Part shown: piece after piece, positions 7,428 to 14,818 of the stretch
How the letters are laid out: each line of letters opens with the position of its first letter
Position numbering within the stretch: position 1 is the first letter of the stretch
Virus record (IMG/VR): IMGVR_UViG_3300035698_009789
Span: 1 to 20,462 of that record
Source: a virus
Length of the DNA stretch: 20,462 bases
Reading direction: 5' to 3' (one strand)
Notes under the pieces: generated by a model
Told to the model about the DNA's origin: nothing
What the model saw: the letters and a program-made list of their open reading frames with translations, nothing else
Databases searched by the model: none
Position numbers and translations under genes: made by a program

Positions 7428-7935
7428 TGTAATGCTCCTTATGCGGTATTCGCCAATCTCCATACTTCTCAGTTAAAAACCCTTCCCAATCTTTTGGGAT
7501 ATTAAATGTTCTACCGTAAAATTCTATCTGAGTTAATTCTTCTAAGTACCTTGCTTGATGAACTAAGCAATATTCTCCAATGTGTGCAGGTACATATCGT
7601 TTATCGCCAATTCTAAACCACCCGAAAAAATCAGCTTTTTCTTCATACCCATATATTTTTACTCCGTAAGGCAACCCATTCCAAGGTCGTTTGTGTCTAT
7701 GGTCTACCACTTCTACCCTTAATCCACTTTCCTCAAGTGCTACTCCGAATTTTCTTATTACTGGTATAAAATCTTCACTTAGACACGTAAAATCAATATC
7801 CTCATCTATGGGAATAAACGCCTGTTGCCGTACTGCTCCCAAACAAGTACCCCCATATAACATATATTTTATATTCATTTTTTCTGCTATATCTGCTATA
7901 TGAAACAATAATTTTTTTGCATTTTCCTCAATCAT
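7366..7935 (-). CDS. LicD-family phosphotransferase
   Basis: A 189-residue protein with the LicD/fukutin core: YMLYGGTCLGAVRQ (24-37) followed by FIPIDEDIDFTC (40-51), where the DEDID acidic cluster is the expected metal-binding site, and the C-terminal FNIPKDWEGFLTEKYGDW (144-161). LicD-family enzymes move a phosphorylated alcohol or sugar alcohol (choline phosphate in LicD itself; ribitol or glycerol phosphate in the fukutin group) from a CDP-activated donor to a glycan. The next gene encodes a cytidylyltransferase-like enzyme and overlaps this one by 62 bases, a strong hint that it supplies the donor. The start follows AGGGGCAAG and overlaps the upstream stop by 8 bases. Predicted cytoplasmic. 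The transferred group is unknown. Confidence 0.85.
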   Translation of the reverse strand: MIEENAKKLLFHIADIAEKMNIKYMLYGGTCLGAVRQQAFIPIDEDIDFTCLSEDFIPVIRKFGVALEESGLRVEVVDHRHKRPWNGLPYGVKIYGYEEKADFFGWFRIGDKRYVPAHIGEYCLVHQARYLEELTQIEFYGRTFNIPKDWEGFLTEKYGDWRIPHKEHYNVTKPTCRKDLQDGNDYWWI

Positions 7936-8590
7936 CTTGCCCCTGAATGGTTAATCGGCTTTTAGCATAGCGTTCATATAGTTCCCTTTTTATGTTTTCC
8001 CCCATTCCCCCAAGTGCATTACTGTCCCATGCTTCTTCCAATTGGGTATACTTTGTAGTTGGTATCACATATTGTCGTAACTTTGGCGTTAATATAGCCA
8101 ATTCAAGTTCACCGTTGTAAATCGAAAACTTGTAATAATCCATTCCCATAAACTCTTTTTTGTATGTCATTGTCAGGTATCCCATTACAACGTCTACTCT
8201 TTTAGGTTCATTTATGTGTATTCCATGCAACACCTCTCTTTTGTCGAAGTAATCTCCATGAAAAATTGTACCTGCAACACCAATTAGTGTGCTTGGTTTT
8301 ATATGATTAAGTAGTTCTCCACTTAATCCATGTTGAGGTACTATATCGTCATCACCATGTATAATTATATCATTTTTAGCCATGTCCGCCATGCTATACC
8401 TTATTGCTAAATTGAAATTGATTTGTGAATTTATAACTGTAACTGGTAACTTCGTTTTAAATGTACCAGAATTATCCCATATAATAACCTCATCTACTTC
8501 TTCCTCATCTAACCATGCCTGAATTATTCTCTCGAAATTCTTAAACCTTTTCCAACACGTTAGTATTACTGACACTTTTTGCTCCACCAT
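7928..8590 (-). CDS. GT-A fold glycosyltransferase (GT2/GT64-like)
   Basis: A 220-residue protein that starts KVSVILTCWKRFKNFERI. It has EVIIWDNSGTF at 34-44 and the metal-binding cluster HGDDDIVP at 78-85, the arrangement of small GT-A glycosyltransferases related to the GT64/exostosin C-domain. The middle shows GVAGTIFHGDYFD, and ALGGMGENIKRELY lies near the C-terminus. The start (ATG 8590, SD GGAGGAGT) lies inside the end of the SPASM gene, a 50-base overlap, and the stop overlaps the LicD-type gene by 8 bases, so translation of the three genes is probably coupled. GTG 8587 is an alternative start. Donor sugar and acceptor are unknown. Confidence 0.75.
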   Translation of the reverse strand: MVEQKVSVILTCWKRFKNFERIIQAWLDEEEVDEVIIWDNSGTFKTKLPVTVINSQINFNLAIRYSMADMAKNDIIIHGDDDIVPQHGLSGELLNHIKPSTLIGVAGTIFHGDYFDKREVLHGIHINEPKRVDVVMGYLTMTYKKEFMGMDYYKFSIYNGELELAILTPKLRQYVIPTTKYTQLEEAWDSNALGGMGENIKRELYERYAKSRLTIQGQDD

Positions 8591-9104
8591 ACTCCTCCAT
8601 TCTATTAAACTTGCATTTTTTACAGAAATCCATTTCTTCTAAGTTTTGAGCATTTACCCGTAAATCCCTGTTCCTACTATTATTCCATATCCCCCATATT
8701 GTACTCTTATTTAAATTGCCAATAACGTGTTGCCCTGTTATATCATTCGCACACTTGACACAGCTTCCATCCCATAATACCGTTAATACGCTTAGGAGTC
8801 TTTTGCAGGGGATTTTTTTTCCTGTTTGCTCTGGTAATCCCCTTTCTATGTATTTTGCCTCAAAAATCCTTATTTTTCTTAATCTTCCTTCTATCCTCTG
8901 TATAAATCTTCCATACCTCATATCACTTGACTTCCACCCATATACAATAAATTCAATTCCTTTTACCTCTCTTATAGTGATAATTTCACGTAATATCTTA
9001 TTCACCAGTTTTTCGTGCATATATCCAACTTGCCGCAGCGTTTCCTTTTTATATCCACTATTTGTGAGTTCAATTGATATTATTTTAGGTGTGTCAAATT
9101 CCAT
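8541..9104 (-). CDS. SPASM-domain protein with a deleted radical SAM core
   Basis: A 187-residue protein whose C-terminal half is a clear SPASM domain: IPCKRLLSVLTVLWDGS (98-114), CVKCANDITGQHVIGN (115-130), an IWGIWNN helix and MDFCKKC (158-164), with cysteines 100, 115, 118, 161 and 164. The N-terminus PKIISIELTN (6-15) and RQVGYMHEKLVNKILREI (24-41) match the flanks of the usual cluster loop of radical SAM/SPASM proteins, but the CxxxCxxC between them is gone (SGYKKETL instead). The core barrel is also far too short: about 60 residues lie between these parts and the SPASM domain. It cannot perform standard radical SAM chemistry. It may be a decaying gene, or an accessory Fe-S or carrier protein. 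The start overlaps the B12-radical SAM gene by 11 bases with a weak SD (AAGAAG). Confidence 0.7.
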   Translation of the reverse strand: MEFDTPKIISIELTNSGYKKETLRQVGYMHEKLVNKILREIITIREVKGIEFIVYGWKSSDMRYGRFIQRIEGRLRKIRIFEAKYIERGLPEQTGKKIPCKRLLSVLTVLWDGSCVKCANDITGQHVIGNLNKSTIWGIWNNSRNRDLRVNAQNLEEMDFCKKCKFNRMEEYGGAKSVSNTNVLEKV

Positions 9105-10404
9105 ATAGCTTCTTATATCCCCTGTTTTTGTGCCATTGATATAGTTTTTTGTATTGTTTATTTTCAGGTATCAAAGTCAATAATAATATAATTGGTAATA
9201 AGAATGGATACATAACCCCAACTGAAAACATCTTTTGTATGTTATTAATAAAACGGGCATTTTTTACCTTTAAAATTGTTTTGCTGAAAAAATCCTTACT
9301 GAATGTATCCGTATCTCCATTCCATAACCCCATCTGTGTGGCTATTTCCCCCAGTTTTGTGCTTGGGTATGGTTGAAATATGCTCATCCATGCTATGGTA
9401 GGGGAACACCTAATATTTAAAAATATTGTCTTTATTGTTTCTTTCCATGTTTCTCCGGGAACTCCAACCATATTCTCTGTTCTGAATTTTATCCCAACAT
9501 TGTGTAATATCATAGCACCAGCCAATATCTGCTTATTGGTCATTCTTCTATTTAATATCTCCCTTCTGATTGTATTATCCCCATTTTCTATAGCAAAGGT
9601 AACACCATTGCATCCTGCATATTTTAATAATAATGCATTTCTTGTGGTTAATTTCTCTATTCGTATCTGACAATGAAAAGGAACTTTAACCTCTTTTCTA
9701 TATAACTCCATTAATTTATTAAAGTTAGGATTTAATAAGAACTCATCATCTTCAAAGTATATCAATTTTGCTTTCCATGTATCCCGTAATTCTATACACT
9801 CTTGAACAACATTCTCTGGTGAACGATACCGTACAACCTTTTGCCCCTTATATAATTTTCTATATAATACATTATAGCAGTATGGACAATTATACGGACA
9901 TCCCCTGCTTGTTATTACATTTTTTATAGGGTTTTCGTAATTTTTCTGGTATTTATAGAGTATTTCCCTGTCAGGGAAGGGTGTTGTATCTAGATTATGC
10001 GATAATTCGCCTAACCCAAAGTCCTTGCTGATTGTTTCACCTTTCTCAAGTTGATTCAATAGCATAGGAAACGATACCTCACCCTCACCCCTTATTATAT
10101 AGTCAACGCCTTTAGCATTTGCTATTTCAGGGAAATAAGTAACATGGGGTCCCCCAAAAACTGAAACAAGTTGTGGATAAGTTCTTTTTATTTCATTATT
10201 GAGTTGTAGGTAGTAATTTTGACTACCTGTAGTTATGGAGTATGCTAGAACTTGTGGTTTAAAGTCCCTAATAGCCTCATAGGGGCTTTCTTTTACAGTT
10301 TTAATAGCTGTGGTAGGGTGTCCTGCCTTTTTAAGTGCAGAAGCCAAATAAGCCATTCCTAATGGTTCTATCTCCCAATCATGCAGTATAAACAACACTC
10401 GCAT
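9094..10404 (-). CDS. B12-binding domain radical SAM protein
   Basis: A 436-residue protein. Residues 1-130 resemble a cobalamin-binding Rossmann domain (MRVLFILHDW, IEPLGMAYLASALKKAGH, then FGGPHVT at 83-89 and YIIRGEGE at 102-109). A radical SAM core follows, with C169-x3-C173-x2-C176 (CPYNCPYC), YFEDDEF at 216-222 and FAIENGD at 270-276. The typical DxHxxG cobalamin-ligand motif is not evident near the N-terminus, so B12 may be bound base-on or not at all. The C-terminus has a hydrophobic stretch (396-412, MYPFLLPIILLLTLI) that could associate with a membrane. Related enzymes methylate unreactive carbons or rearrange sugars and lipids; the substrate here is unknown. SD AAGGAATCTTT precedes ATG 10404. 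A 60-base gap separates it from the upstream methyltransferase. Confidence 0.82.
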   Translation of the reverse strand: MRVLFILHDWEIEPLGMAYLASALKKAGHPTTAIKTVKESPYEAIRDFKPQVLAYSITTGSQNYYLQLNNEIKRTYPQLVSVFGGPHVTYFPEIANAKGVDYIIRGEGEVSFPMLLNQLEKGETISKDFGLGELSHNLDTTPFPDREILYKYQKNYENPIKNVITSRGCPYNCPYCYNVLYRKLYKGQKVVRYRSPENVVQECIELRDTWKAKLIYFEDDEFLLNPNFNKLMELYRKEVKVPFHCQIRIEKLTTRNALLLKYAGCNGVTFAIENGDNTIRREILNRRMTNKQILAGAMILHNVGIKFRTENMVGVPGETWKETIKTIFLNIRCSPTIAWMSIFQPYPSTKLGEIATQMGLWNGDTDTFSKDFFSKTILKVKNARFINNIQKMFSVGVMYPFLLPIILLLTLIPENKQYKKLYQWHKNRGYKKLYGI

Positions 10405-10456
10405 AAAGATTCCTTATAGGACAATAAATCTGACACCAGTCCAATATTTTGTCCAT
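10379..10456 (-). CDS. Possible 25-residue leader ORF before the B12-radical SAM gene
   Basis: In the 60-base gap upstream of the B12-radical SAM gene, ATG 10456 follows a strong Shine-Dalgarno (TAGGAGAAAAC) and opens a frame MDKILDWCQIYCPIRNLYAS ending at a TGA at 10379, overlapping the next gene start by 26 bases. It lies in the -1 frame relative to the end of the methyltransferase, which itself ends with an A AAA AAG in frame. It may be a coupling leader, or a remnant. No homologue is recognised. Confidence 0.35.
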   Translation of the reverse strand: MDKILDWCQIYCPIRNLYASVVYTA

Positions 10457-10464
10457 GTTTTCTC

Positions 10465-11199
10465 CTATTTCTTTTTTAAGTTTACCCCTACCGCAAATAC
10501 AGAAAATTCGGAAGGGACTGCATCCTTTTCTTTGTGTGTAGGTAATAAATATTCATCAAAATAAAATGGACTCATATTGATTAATTTTACAAATGTTGGT
10601 ATGGTATAAGCCCGTGTCTTATCGTTTGAAATATTTTCATACGGTTTAAAAACTCTGTTTGTAGCAAAATCTACTGTCATGCTAACCAATCCATCATCTT
10701 TAAGTATCCTTGCACATTCCTCAAGAGCCTTTAAATCGTCCTCTACGTGTTCAAGTACGCTTACGGAGATAATTTTATCGAAATGTTCGTCTGGGTATAA
10801 GGTGTTTTGTATATCTGCATATTCAGCTTTAAGGTTAGGTCTTTTTCTATTAAGCTCATCTAACCATTGCTGTTCTTCCATATCGTTTCCCGTTTTTCCC
10901 ATACCATATAATCTTGTCCATGCGAAATTATCTGTTGTGGTTATGTGATATGTAATATCTGCTACCATTATAGCAAAAAATGTAGACCATGCCCCAAACT
11001 CATATACTACATCAGTTGGTTTAAAGTTAGCATTTTCCCATATCATATAATGCTCTTTTATTCTACCGCCTATAACATCCTCCAATCCCCTTGTTGGGTT
11101 TTGTTTTAGATAGCTTGGTAATAGTTTTTCTTTATACATAGTCTTAAAGTCTATATAAGCCTTTTCTCTTGTTTTAATATCGCCATTTTGATATATCAT
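10465..11199 (-). CDS. Class I SAM-dependent methyltransferase
   Basis: A 244-residue protein with a methyltransferase core from about residue 60. Motif I is VVYEFGAWS (64-72), in place of the common D/E-x-G-x-G-x-G. The acidic residue after strand 2 is TTTDN (87-91), and motif IV/V is HFDKIISVSVLEHVEDD (139-155), which matches the Methyltransf_11/23 type closely. The C-terminus ends FAVGVNLKKK. The atypical glycine loop suggests altered SAM binding or a distinct subfamily. It probably methylates a sugar or an intermediate of the cassette (inference). Its ATG overlaps the GT9 stop (ATGA), with GGAG 8 bases upstream. Confidence 0.78.
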   Translation of the reverse strand: MIYQNGDIKTREKAYIDFKTMYKEKLLPSYLKQNPTRGLEDVIGGRIKEHYMIWENANFKPTDVVYEFGAWSTFFAIMVADITYHITTTDNFAWTRLYGMGKTGNDMEEQQWLDELNRKRPNLKAEYADIQNTLYPDEHFDKIISVSVLEHVEDDLKALEECARILKDDGLVSMTVDFATNRVFKPYENISNDKTRAYTIPTFVKLINMSPFYFDEYLLPTHKEKDAVPSEFSVFAVGVNLKKK

Positions 11200-12032
11200 T
11201 TCACTTGCTCCATTACGGTTGATACGGCTATGTTCTCAATACAGCTTTTACCAAACCTACAATTTCCATGACACCGTTGTTTTTCACATTCATCCATTGT
11301 GCTAGATAGAATATGAATTACATTGTTTCCATACGGAGATGATGTCGTTGGTATCGTGGGACCCATTAAAACTATTGTCTTAATACCAGCAGTACACGCC
11401 AAATAACTCAATCCACTATCCAAGCCTATAAACAGGTGGCATTGTTTTAATAAATTGTATAATTCACTGAAATTGTATTTTCCACATCTATTATCCACTT
11501 CATTTACGCTTGAATCATCTTTTCCACCAATCTGAATTATGTTGTATCCCTTACCTTTTAGCTGTGCTACAAGTTCATTGAATTTGCTCCAGTCCTTGCT
11601 TTTAACCAAAGTCTGTGTATGAATAGCTATTGTTTTTTGCGGTACTTCTGGTTTAAGTGCTTTTGGGTCTGGGTAAAATACCAATGCATCATCTAGGAGG
11701 CTTTTAAATCCACACCTTCTCGCATAAAATTCAGCTAAATGAAGATGTTTCCACATTGGGTTATGATGCCATAAATTGTCAAACCTAGATGTTTGTTGGG
11801 GGATTATTACTTTATCGTATTCTTGCTCACCTATCTGTAACAATACATCATCCCATGAATCAGGTACTATTACTCTGGTTATATTGGGGTTCCATTTAAT
11901 TAAATCAATATATTCTTTTTTGACGAAAAAACTTATCTGAGCATCTTCATGTGTCATTGCTATTTGATTGACAAGTGTATTTCCAATAATAGCATCACCT
12001 AACGTCCGAAGTAATACAATAGCTATTTTCAT
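11196..12032 (-). CDS. GT9 (heptosyltransferase-family) glycosyltransferase
   Basis: A 278-residue GT-B enzyme of the ADP-heptose:LPS heptosyltransferase family. It shows the N-terminal IVLLRTLGDAIIGNTL (5-20) with the conserved LGD, KDWSKFNELVAQL (146-158) and the C-terminal donor-binding segment FIGLDSGLSYLACTAG (201-216) followed by VLMGPT. It ends with a Cys-rich tail (C249, C254, C258, C264), which is common in this family. At 278 residues it is shorter than typical WaaC/WaaF (about 320-350). The donor need not be heptose. The start ATGA overlaps the upstream stop, with SD GGAGGGGGAA immediately before it. Predicted cytoplasmic or membrane-peripheral. Confidence 0.85.
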   Translation of the reverse strand: MKIAIVLLRTLGDAIIGNTLVNQIAMTHEDAQISFFVKKEYIDLIKWNPNITRVIVPDSWDDVLLQIGEQEYDKVIIPQQTSRFDNLWHHNPMWKHLHLAEFYARRCGFKSLLDDALVFYPDPKALKPEVPQKTIAIHTQTLVKSKDWSKFNELVAQLKGKGYNIIQIGGKDDSSVNEVDNRCGKYNFSELYNLLKQCHLFIGLDSGLSYLACTAGIKTIVLMGPTIPTTSSPYGNNVIHILSSTMDECEKQRCHGNCRFGKSCIENIAVSTVMEQVK

Positions 12033-13150
12033 TTCCCCCTCCCATATAAATTATCTATTACCCAACGAGCTTGGTTCATAAAAGTATATCTTTGTAAGAA
12101 TTTTCTCCCGATTTTTGCCTTTGCTTTTGCTTCTTCCCTATTATTGTATACGTGCCTCATTGTTTTTTGTAGTTCATCAACACTTACTTTCGCCCATTGA
12201 TGTCCTAACGCATGAGGACACTTTTTGATATAATCTATACTATTAATAGTTTCTAGTTCGTATTCAAGCATATAAGCAACATTCTCATTTAAAAACTCTG
12301 TTTGCCCTCCCCAATTAGTCGTAATGCAGGGGACCTCACAGGAAAGAGCTTCAGCGAGGGGTATGCCTAACCCTTCCCCGTGGCTCGGCAAAACCAAGCA
12401 ATCCCCAGCACGATAAAAACAAGGCATTATTTCTTGTGGTAATTTATCACCGAACAATAGAATTCTTGGTAAATGTGTCTTTCTTATAGTTCTTATATAT
12501 GCAAAGATTTTATTAAAAAGGTTAACCTGAAACCTATATTGAAATCCAGCAAAATGAACCTTTAATATTAACGCTACATCATCTTTATCTGTGAATTCAT
12601 TTACATAGGCAGTCAATAAAGTTTCAAAATTTTTCCTCTCTGTAAAATCACCGACTGACATGAAGTTAAATCCCTTTCTATTGCATATGTCTATTGCGGG
12701 AACATCTGGAGAATATTTTTCTGTATCAATAGCAAAAGGCATTATTTTTATCTTTGTTTTAACGTGTTCCTGCCACATCCATTTATTGAATTCAGAAAAT
12801 ACCCATACTTCATCTATCTTATTAAAATTTTCAACCCATCCTGACGGTGGTCTATCTGTTTCAAATAATGACATACACACTATCTTTTCTGCCTCTGCAT
12901 TGCATTTTATATCATCACCTTCAACTAATTGTTGAAGTATTAAAGCTGATGTTTGACTAGACCCAGCTTTTTGACACATATTCAGTCGTTCAGTATTTTC
13001 AATGTTTAAAGGTATTTTCTCTAAATTCCACTCTCCCTTATCCTTTAAATGTACGTTAACTCCCATTTTGTGTAATTGTAAAACTAATCCTCTACATATA
13101 TATTCCCATCCACTCTGTCCATAAACTGGAACTCTCATTCGTATATCCAT
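12029..13150 (-). CDS. GT4-family glycosyltransferase
   Basis: A 373-residue GT-B glycosyltransferase. N-terminal features include MRVPVYGQSGWEYICRGL and ETDRPPSGWV. The C-terminal GT4 domain shows FMSVGDFTERKNFETLL (163-179) and HGEGLGIPLAEALSC (257-271), whose E259 and E267 form the E-x7-E donor-binding motif. GT4 enzymes are retaining transferases using nucleotide-sugars. I choose ATG 13150 because GGAGG lies 7 bases upstream and the ATG overlaps the previous stop (TAATG); a GTG two codons earlier is possible. Its partner upstream is also a GT4 but of a different subtype, so the two probably act in sequence. Confidence 0.87.
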   Translation of the reverse strand: MDIRMRVPVYGQSGWEYICRGLVLQLHKMGVNVHLKDKGEWNLEKIPLNIENTERLNMCQKAGSSQTSALILQQLVEGDDIKCNAEAEKIVCMSLFETDRPPSGWVENFNKIDEVWVFSEFNKWMWQEHVKTKIKIMPFAIDTEKYSPDVPAIDICNRKGFNFMSVGDFTERKNFETLLTAYVNEFTDKDDVALILKVHFAGFQYRFQVNLFNKIFAYIRTIRKTHLPRILLFGDKLPQEIMPCFYRAGDCLVLPSHGEGLGIPLAEALSCEVPCITTNWGGQTEFLNENVAYMLEYELETINSIDYIKKCPHALGHQWAKVSVDELQKTMRHVYNNREEAKAKAKIGRKFLQRYTFMNQARWVIDNLYGRGK

Positions 13151-14358
13151 TAGCACACCTCCAACAATTTAACTGGACTTTCTGGCGATAATGGTGTTTC
13201 AACAATATTTAGCACCCTGTTCCAATGTATAATAATATTTTCCCAATCTCTTGCTTTTGCCCATTTATATCCAGATTCTCCATATAAATCTCTTTTCTCT
13301 TTATCTCTATATGCTTCTGCCATTGTATCTGCTAATTGATTAATGTTTGGATATGGTCGCTCTGTCCCATGTTTACCTGTCATATAGGTACTAGGTTCTA
13401 CCATCCAAGCTCTACCTTCTCCTATTTCAATATTTGCTGAATGGTTCAATAATATGCACGGTAGTTTTGTAGCCATAGCTTCAATCGTCGGTAATCCGAA
13501 TCCTTCACCACTTTGTAATAAAAATACATCCGACATATTATAAATCTTATTCAAATTTTCTTCTGACAATAGCGTTACATTGCTTGTTCCGTGAGCCACT
13601 TCATCAAGATACATAACATCATTAACCATATCATAATCCTGAAATATCTCATCAAGATTATGTCCCATTGGGTCTTGAAAATAACAATGAAACCATATCT
13701 TTGCGTTTTTTGCCCCACCATTATTTTTAAATATTTTCCATGCTTTACATATTTCTGGTATGTTTTTTCTGGGTTGGTTTCTCGCAACAACAAGGTATAG
13801 AAATGAATCTATAAGATTTTTTCCAATCCCACGCCGTAATTTTTCTTTCTGCCCTTCGAGTGGACGAAATCTTTTTGTATTAACTCCATGATGTATAACC
13901 AATGGTTCTCTTTTAATAGATTTCATAATAACTGCCTTACCGTATCTTGTATACGCAACCAATGTATCAACATCCATGAGTGTTCGTTTCCATGAAGCAG
14001 GTACTTGTCCGTTATAGGCATTTCCATCTATAGGTATATATGCAATCCATTTAAAGAGTCGCCTTGTTTTTGTAGTTTCCCAATCGGCAATATAATTCAC
14101 CATCCATTCATCACCAATAGTTAAAACCACATCTGGGAGTGTCTGCATAACAACATTATCAAAAACATCTCTGCCGTAGTGCATATTTTTTGTTTGAAAT
14201 AATGGGTAGGGAGCATTGTTTACTACGTTGGGGTCTGAAAACCATCCTAAATAAAAAACTTCATGCCCAGTTTTTTGTAATCCCTCGGCTATATTTCTTC
14301 CAACGGTAGCCATGCCCGTATGGACATTGGGATTGTCCGTCATTATTAAAATCCGCAT
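13150..14358 (-). CDS. GT4-family glycosyltransferase (first gene of the cassette)
   Basis: A 402-residue GT-B enzyme: MRILIMTDNPNVHTGMATVG at the N-terminus, VIHHGVNTKRFRP (154-166), LVVARNQPRKNIPEIC (189-204) and QSGEGFGLPTIEAMATK (282-298) with the E-x7-E pair E285/E293. I place the start at ATG 14358 because AAGGAGGGG precedes it; a longer frame to 14385 would overlap the previous gene and lacks such a site. The gene begins 16 bases after the tail-terminator-like stop, with no promoter visible, so it is likely transcribed from the late structural promoter. Donor and acceptor are unknown. Confidence 0.88.
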   Translation of the reverse strand: MRILIMTDNPNVHTGMATVGRNIAEGLQKTGHEVFYLGWFSDPNVVNNAPYPLFQTKNMHYGRDVFDNVVMQTLPDVVLTIGDEWMVNYIADWETTKTRRLFKWIAYIPIDGNAYNGQVPASWKRTLMDVDTLVAYTRYGKAVIMKSIKREPLVIHHGVNTKRFRPLEGQKEKLRRGIGKNLIDSFLYLVVARNQPRKNIPEICKAWKIFKNNGGAKNAKIWFHCYFQDPMGHNLDEIFQDYDMVNDVMYLDEVAHGTSNVTLLSEENLNKIYNMSDVFLLQSGEGFGLPTIEAMATKLPCILLNHSANIEIGEGRAWMVEPSTYMTGKHGTERPYPNINQLADTMAEAYRDKEKRDLYGESGYKWAKARDWENIIIHWNRVLNIVETPLSPESPVKLLEVC

Positions 14359-14374
14359 TACCCCTCCTTGCTCT

Positions 14375-14818
14375 TTATACGTCAATCAATCTAACACACT
14401 CAAGTAACAATGTAGCTATGAATAAATAAAAATTATCCCCTAAATCTGCTGTAACATATTCCGTGTTTCTTATTTCCAATGGTTTTGATAGATAACTCGT
14501 AAGCGTATTAATTCTAATAGCACTTTTTACGTCATTTATTAAATCAATAGCACCATCATTTCTACTATCCCCAATTATCGCTGTTTCCTTTATCATTAAT
14601 CTTGTTACAACATATAATTCGACGTTATGTATTAATTCTTTCTTTTGTGCTACCCATCTCTCGGCTGTATTTATTGGTGCTAATCCAATATAGGGAACCA
14701 TTCCTTGATTTATGCTTGGTAGCGTTCTTGGAGCAACAATCTCATATTTCTTAAATTTTGCTTTTACCGTTGCATTTGTATTTAAAGTTGTTCTTAATCT
14801 TGTGAGTATTGTATCCAT
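14375..14818 (-). CDS. Tail terminator-like / minor tail-joining protein
   Basis: A 147-residue protein (ATG 14818, SD GGAGGAATA, TAATG overlap with the upstream stop). It follows the tail-completion gene and, apart from the inserted cassette, precedes the tail tube gene, the position of tail terminator proteins that cap the tube and stop its growth. Visible features are an N-terminal helix DTILTRLRTTLNTNATVKAK, a strand region YEIVAPRTLP, NVELYVVTRLMI and a C-terminal LGDNFYLFIATLLLECVRL. This is consistent with the small alpha/beta fold of terminators. Assignment is mainly by position. It is the last head-tail junction gene before the glycan cassette. Confidence 0.6.
   Translation of the reverse strand: MDTILTRLRTTLNTNATVKAKFKKYEIVAPRTLPSINQGMVPYIGLAPINTAERWVAQKKELIHNVELYVVTRLMIKETAIIGDSRNDGAIDLINDVKSAIRINTLTSYLSKPLEIRNTEYVTADLGDNFYLFIATLLLECVRLIDV

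Noticed and set aside
3023-14400. Direct repeats or att-like sites at the two ends of the glycan cassette
   Set aside because: The only shared sequence at the borders is the AAGGAGG ribosome site, which occurs throughout the operon.
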